Source: Chloromonas sp. AAM2
Taxonomy: Eukaryota; Chlorophyta; Chlorophyceae; Chlamydomonadales; Chlamydomonadaceae
Assembly (NCBI GenBank): GCA_004335635.1
Contig: QAXH01006451.1
Span: forward strand, 1 to 64,000
Length of the DNA: 64,000 nucleotides
Reading direction: 5' to 3'
The translations under genes and the position numbers were made by a program. This document shows, one piece after another, positions 62,028 through 64,000 of this stretch (positions within the stretch are counted from its first letter, which is position 1; the number at the start of each line of letters is the position of its first letter). The notes below the pieces were generated by a model. That model had not been told where the DNA came from. It made no database searches and saw only the letters and a list, made by a program, of their open reading frames with translations.

Positions 62028-64000
62028 ATGCCAGTGCTCACTTTTTTTGTTGCAAAGCTGGTTGTGGAGGGAGGCAAGAAAAAAGCGGTGATGTACCTGA
62101 GGCACCAGTGCGCGAATGATCAAGAAGAGGACCTCACAGCCAGCGAGGCGTCACTAACAGCCTTTTGCTTTCCGCTGGGACCGGAGTCAGTGGTGCCGAA
62201 AGAGTACATGGCGTCCGAGGTGATTTCGCCTGCACGTGCTGCTGCTGCTGCTGCCCGGCACCCAGCACGCAAGCCCAGCTTCCTCCTGGGGCTCCCAGCT
62301 GTAGGAATAACACCTGATTCTGTGTCAATGCTTCTTGCTGTCGTCCCTTGCAACTTGGGCCCACAAACGTTGCACCAGCCACTACTGGTGTTGCCCCACC
62401 CCTTGATGACCTAATGGCCGAGCTTTCTAAACAAGGCTGACCTGCCAACATCCACATACGTTCATAATGGACAAGTTATCACCTGTGGTATGCATTCTTG
62501 CAGGAGTACACATTCACTCTAACAGGGGGCGACGGCAAGCGGTACCAGGGGTTCTGTCGCAAGTTCCTGCCACCCAAGCCAGTGGTGGGCAGCAAATTGC
62601 AGCTTCCTCAGGTTCTATGCCTCATGTCCGAGGACCCATGGGCCACGTTCTACTTCAAGGTAGCCAATAGCAGCCCATCTTTGAACGCTGCTCTCAGGAC
62701 CTAGTTGCTAATCAGCAGACGCACTGTGATGCAGGCACCAAGCGGCTCAGGTGTTCAGGCTTGCACAGCACCTGCCGGACCGCCAGCTATCCCTGATCCG
62801 CCAATGCTCACAATACGCAGGTTATCCAGGCATATCTGGACACAGGCGTGTGTAATACCTGGCAAACCGTCAGCTTTATCTCATTCGAATGTGGCCGCAG
62901 GTGCTTCAGATGCTGGAGCATTTGGTCAAGTCAGGGGATGCGCTGCTGGGGTCCAACAGCAAGCAGCTGCCCAGCTCCTCCCACACAGCTGTGTTCCTGC
63001 AAGACCTGGGCAGGCAGCTGTCAAACGATCCACGCCCCAGCGAAATCGTTAGGTCAGTCTGGGTTGGAACCAGCAGGAGTCAGTGCAATCTAGGGAGAAG
63101 GCTGTAATTGCACACCTACATCGCCACACGCTTACATACTGAAAGCATCGGGAATGGCACATGCAAGCTGGCCGGGTGTTCAGGGCAGGCTGAAGGTGCC
63201 AAGGCTACTGCTTTAGGACAGCTCTACGCTGTCTGCCTGCTACTTTGGGTTGGGAATGCTCAAAGAGTTGTGTGCCAACACGCCATCACTGTGTTGCCTG
63301 CTGGCCCGCAGAGTGGCTCTGCCCAAGTCAGTGGACATCATGGGAGTCAGTCCGCACCGCCTGCTGGGAAACCCACTGGGACTGTAAGGCGGGCTGGGAG
63401 CGGGCTATGATGCCGGGACGGTAGTAGTAGAGGTAGTGCATATGCTGTCCGGCTGGTACGATGCAGGCATGCTGCAGCAGCTGGGCGCATCTGTGGCGCA
63501 TTACAGGGGCAGGCACAAACGCACACACAGAGCCGGTTGTGCTGAATGGGCCAGGCCACATTATGCCAGCCTACTTGTAGATTAGGCTTACACACCTCGT
63601 CGACTCGGTTTGCCTCTTGGGCTTGCTCTTCTGTGGCCACTTGACCAACTCCGCTCTTGGCCTGGTGCCTGTGCAGCACGGACGAATACCTTGAGCTTCA
63701 GGTGCCGCTGGATTGCGGCAACGGCCGGTGGAATTGCGGCATATCGCTGGCGCGGCTGTTGTGGGACGTGCCCATCCCTGCCCTCACCACCCTGCTGGCG
63801 TCCATGCTGCTGGAGCGCCGCATCATCCTGGTCAGCTCGCAGCGGGACACGGTCACAGCTGCAGTGCAGGCGGCGTCAGCGCTGCTGTACCCGTTCAAGT
63901 AAGAGGACGGGAGCGGTACATGTCACCAGCTTGAGTATGGCCGGGGAAACAACCACGGACACCAAATCGCGTGTTGATGCACGTGCATGCTCATGATGAC
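62028..64000 (+). CDS. DENN-domain protein (putative Rab GEF), 5' part
   Basis: Five exons in phase lie in the window: 62028-62219, 62504-62659, 62901-63052, 63312-63383 and 63677-63898, the last ending at a good donor (TTCAA/GTAAGAG). The gene runs past the window edge. The first ~115 residues form an upstream DENN region (LTAFCFPLGPES, EYTFTLTGGDGKRYQGFCR, LPQVLCLMSEDPW). A linker (VLQMLEHLVKSGDALLG) follows. The core DENN domain then reads SVDIMGVSPHRLLGNPLG, LARLLWDVPIPALTTLLASM and LLERRIILVSSQRDTVTAAV. DENN proteins are exchange factors for Rab GTPases in membrane traffic. Which Rab, and which DENN subfamily, cannot be told from this part. A Met at 62028 close to the domain makes the start reasonable but not certain. 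Confidence 0.85.

Overview
This is a nuclear window from a green alga (core chlorophyte; species not determined). The genes are cut by many short spliceosomal introns, base composition is moderately GC-rich, and TGTAA-type polyadenylation motifs follow some genes. The gene set mixes plastid-type proteins (chloroplast sensor kinase, sirohydrochlorin ferrochelatase, a HugZ-like split barrel), a motile-cilium DnaJ of the RSP16/DNAJB13 type, a plant-type GATA factor, an EDR2-type PH-START protein and RST1/focadhesin. I rebuilt exons by hand from GT/AG sites and checked that reading phase was kept. Seven gene models close over all exons from start to stop, an eighth (RSP16-like) has a short first exon, and two (RST1, CSK) are only partly resolved.

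Layout. 1-400: 3' tail of a non-LTR retrotransposon. 1403-4631 (-): isoprenylcysteine methylesterase-like hydrolase. 7206-15864 (+): EDR2-like protein, 20 exons. 15.9-18.8 kb: a fold-back MITE and repeats. 18785-29354 (-): RST1/focadhesin. 29641-31252 (+): sirohydrochlorin ferrochelatase. 31.3-31.7 kb: an assembly gap inside a MITE. 31922-35435 (+): Gln-rich coiled-coil protein. 36575-39921 (+): HugZ-like FMN/heme split barrel. 41376 to about 46540 (-): chloroplast sensor kinase (CSK). 46934-49206 (+): ClpP peptidase. 50581-52641 (+): GATA zinc-finger protein. 52.6-55 kb: repeats only. 55059-58492 (-): coiled-coil protein. 58515-60811 (+): RSP16-like DnaJ. 62028 to the window edge (+): 5' part of a DENN-domain protein.

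The genes do not form one pathway. Three pairs are head to head and may share promoters: RST1/SirB, CSK/ClpP, and coiled-coil/RSP16, whose start codons lie only 22 bp apart. The notable signals are a MITE family with a roughly 30-bp terminal inverted repeat that punctuates introns and 3' ends; an unusually high number of GC-AG introns, three of them in one gene; a CSK whose phospho-acceptor His is replaced; several fold-back elements; and an 87-bp near-identical direct repeat. I found no new multi-gene system; the MITE family and the GC-intron enrichment are the least ordinary features.
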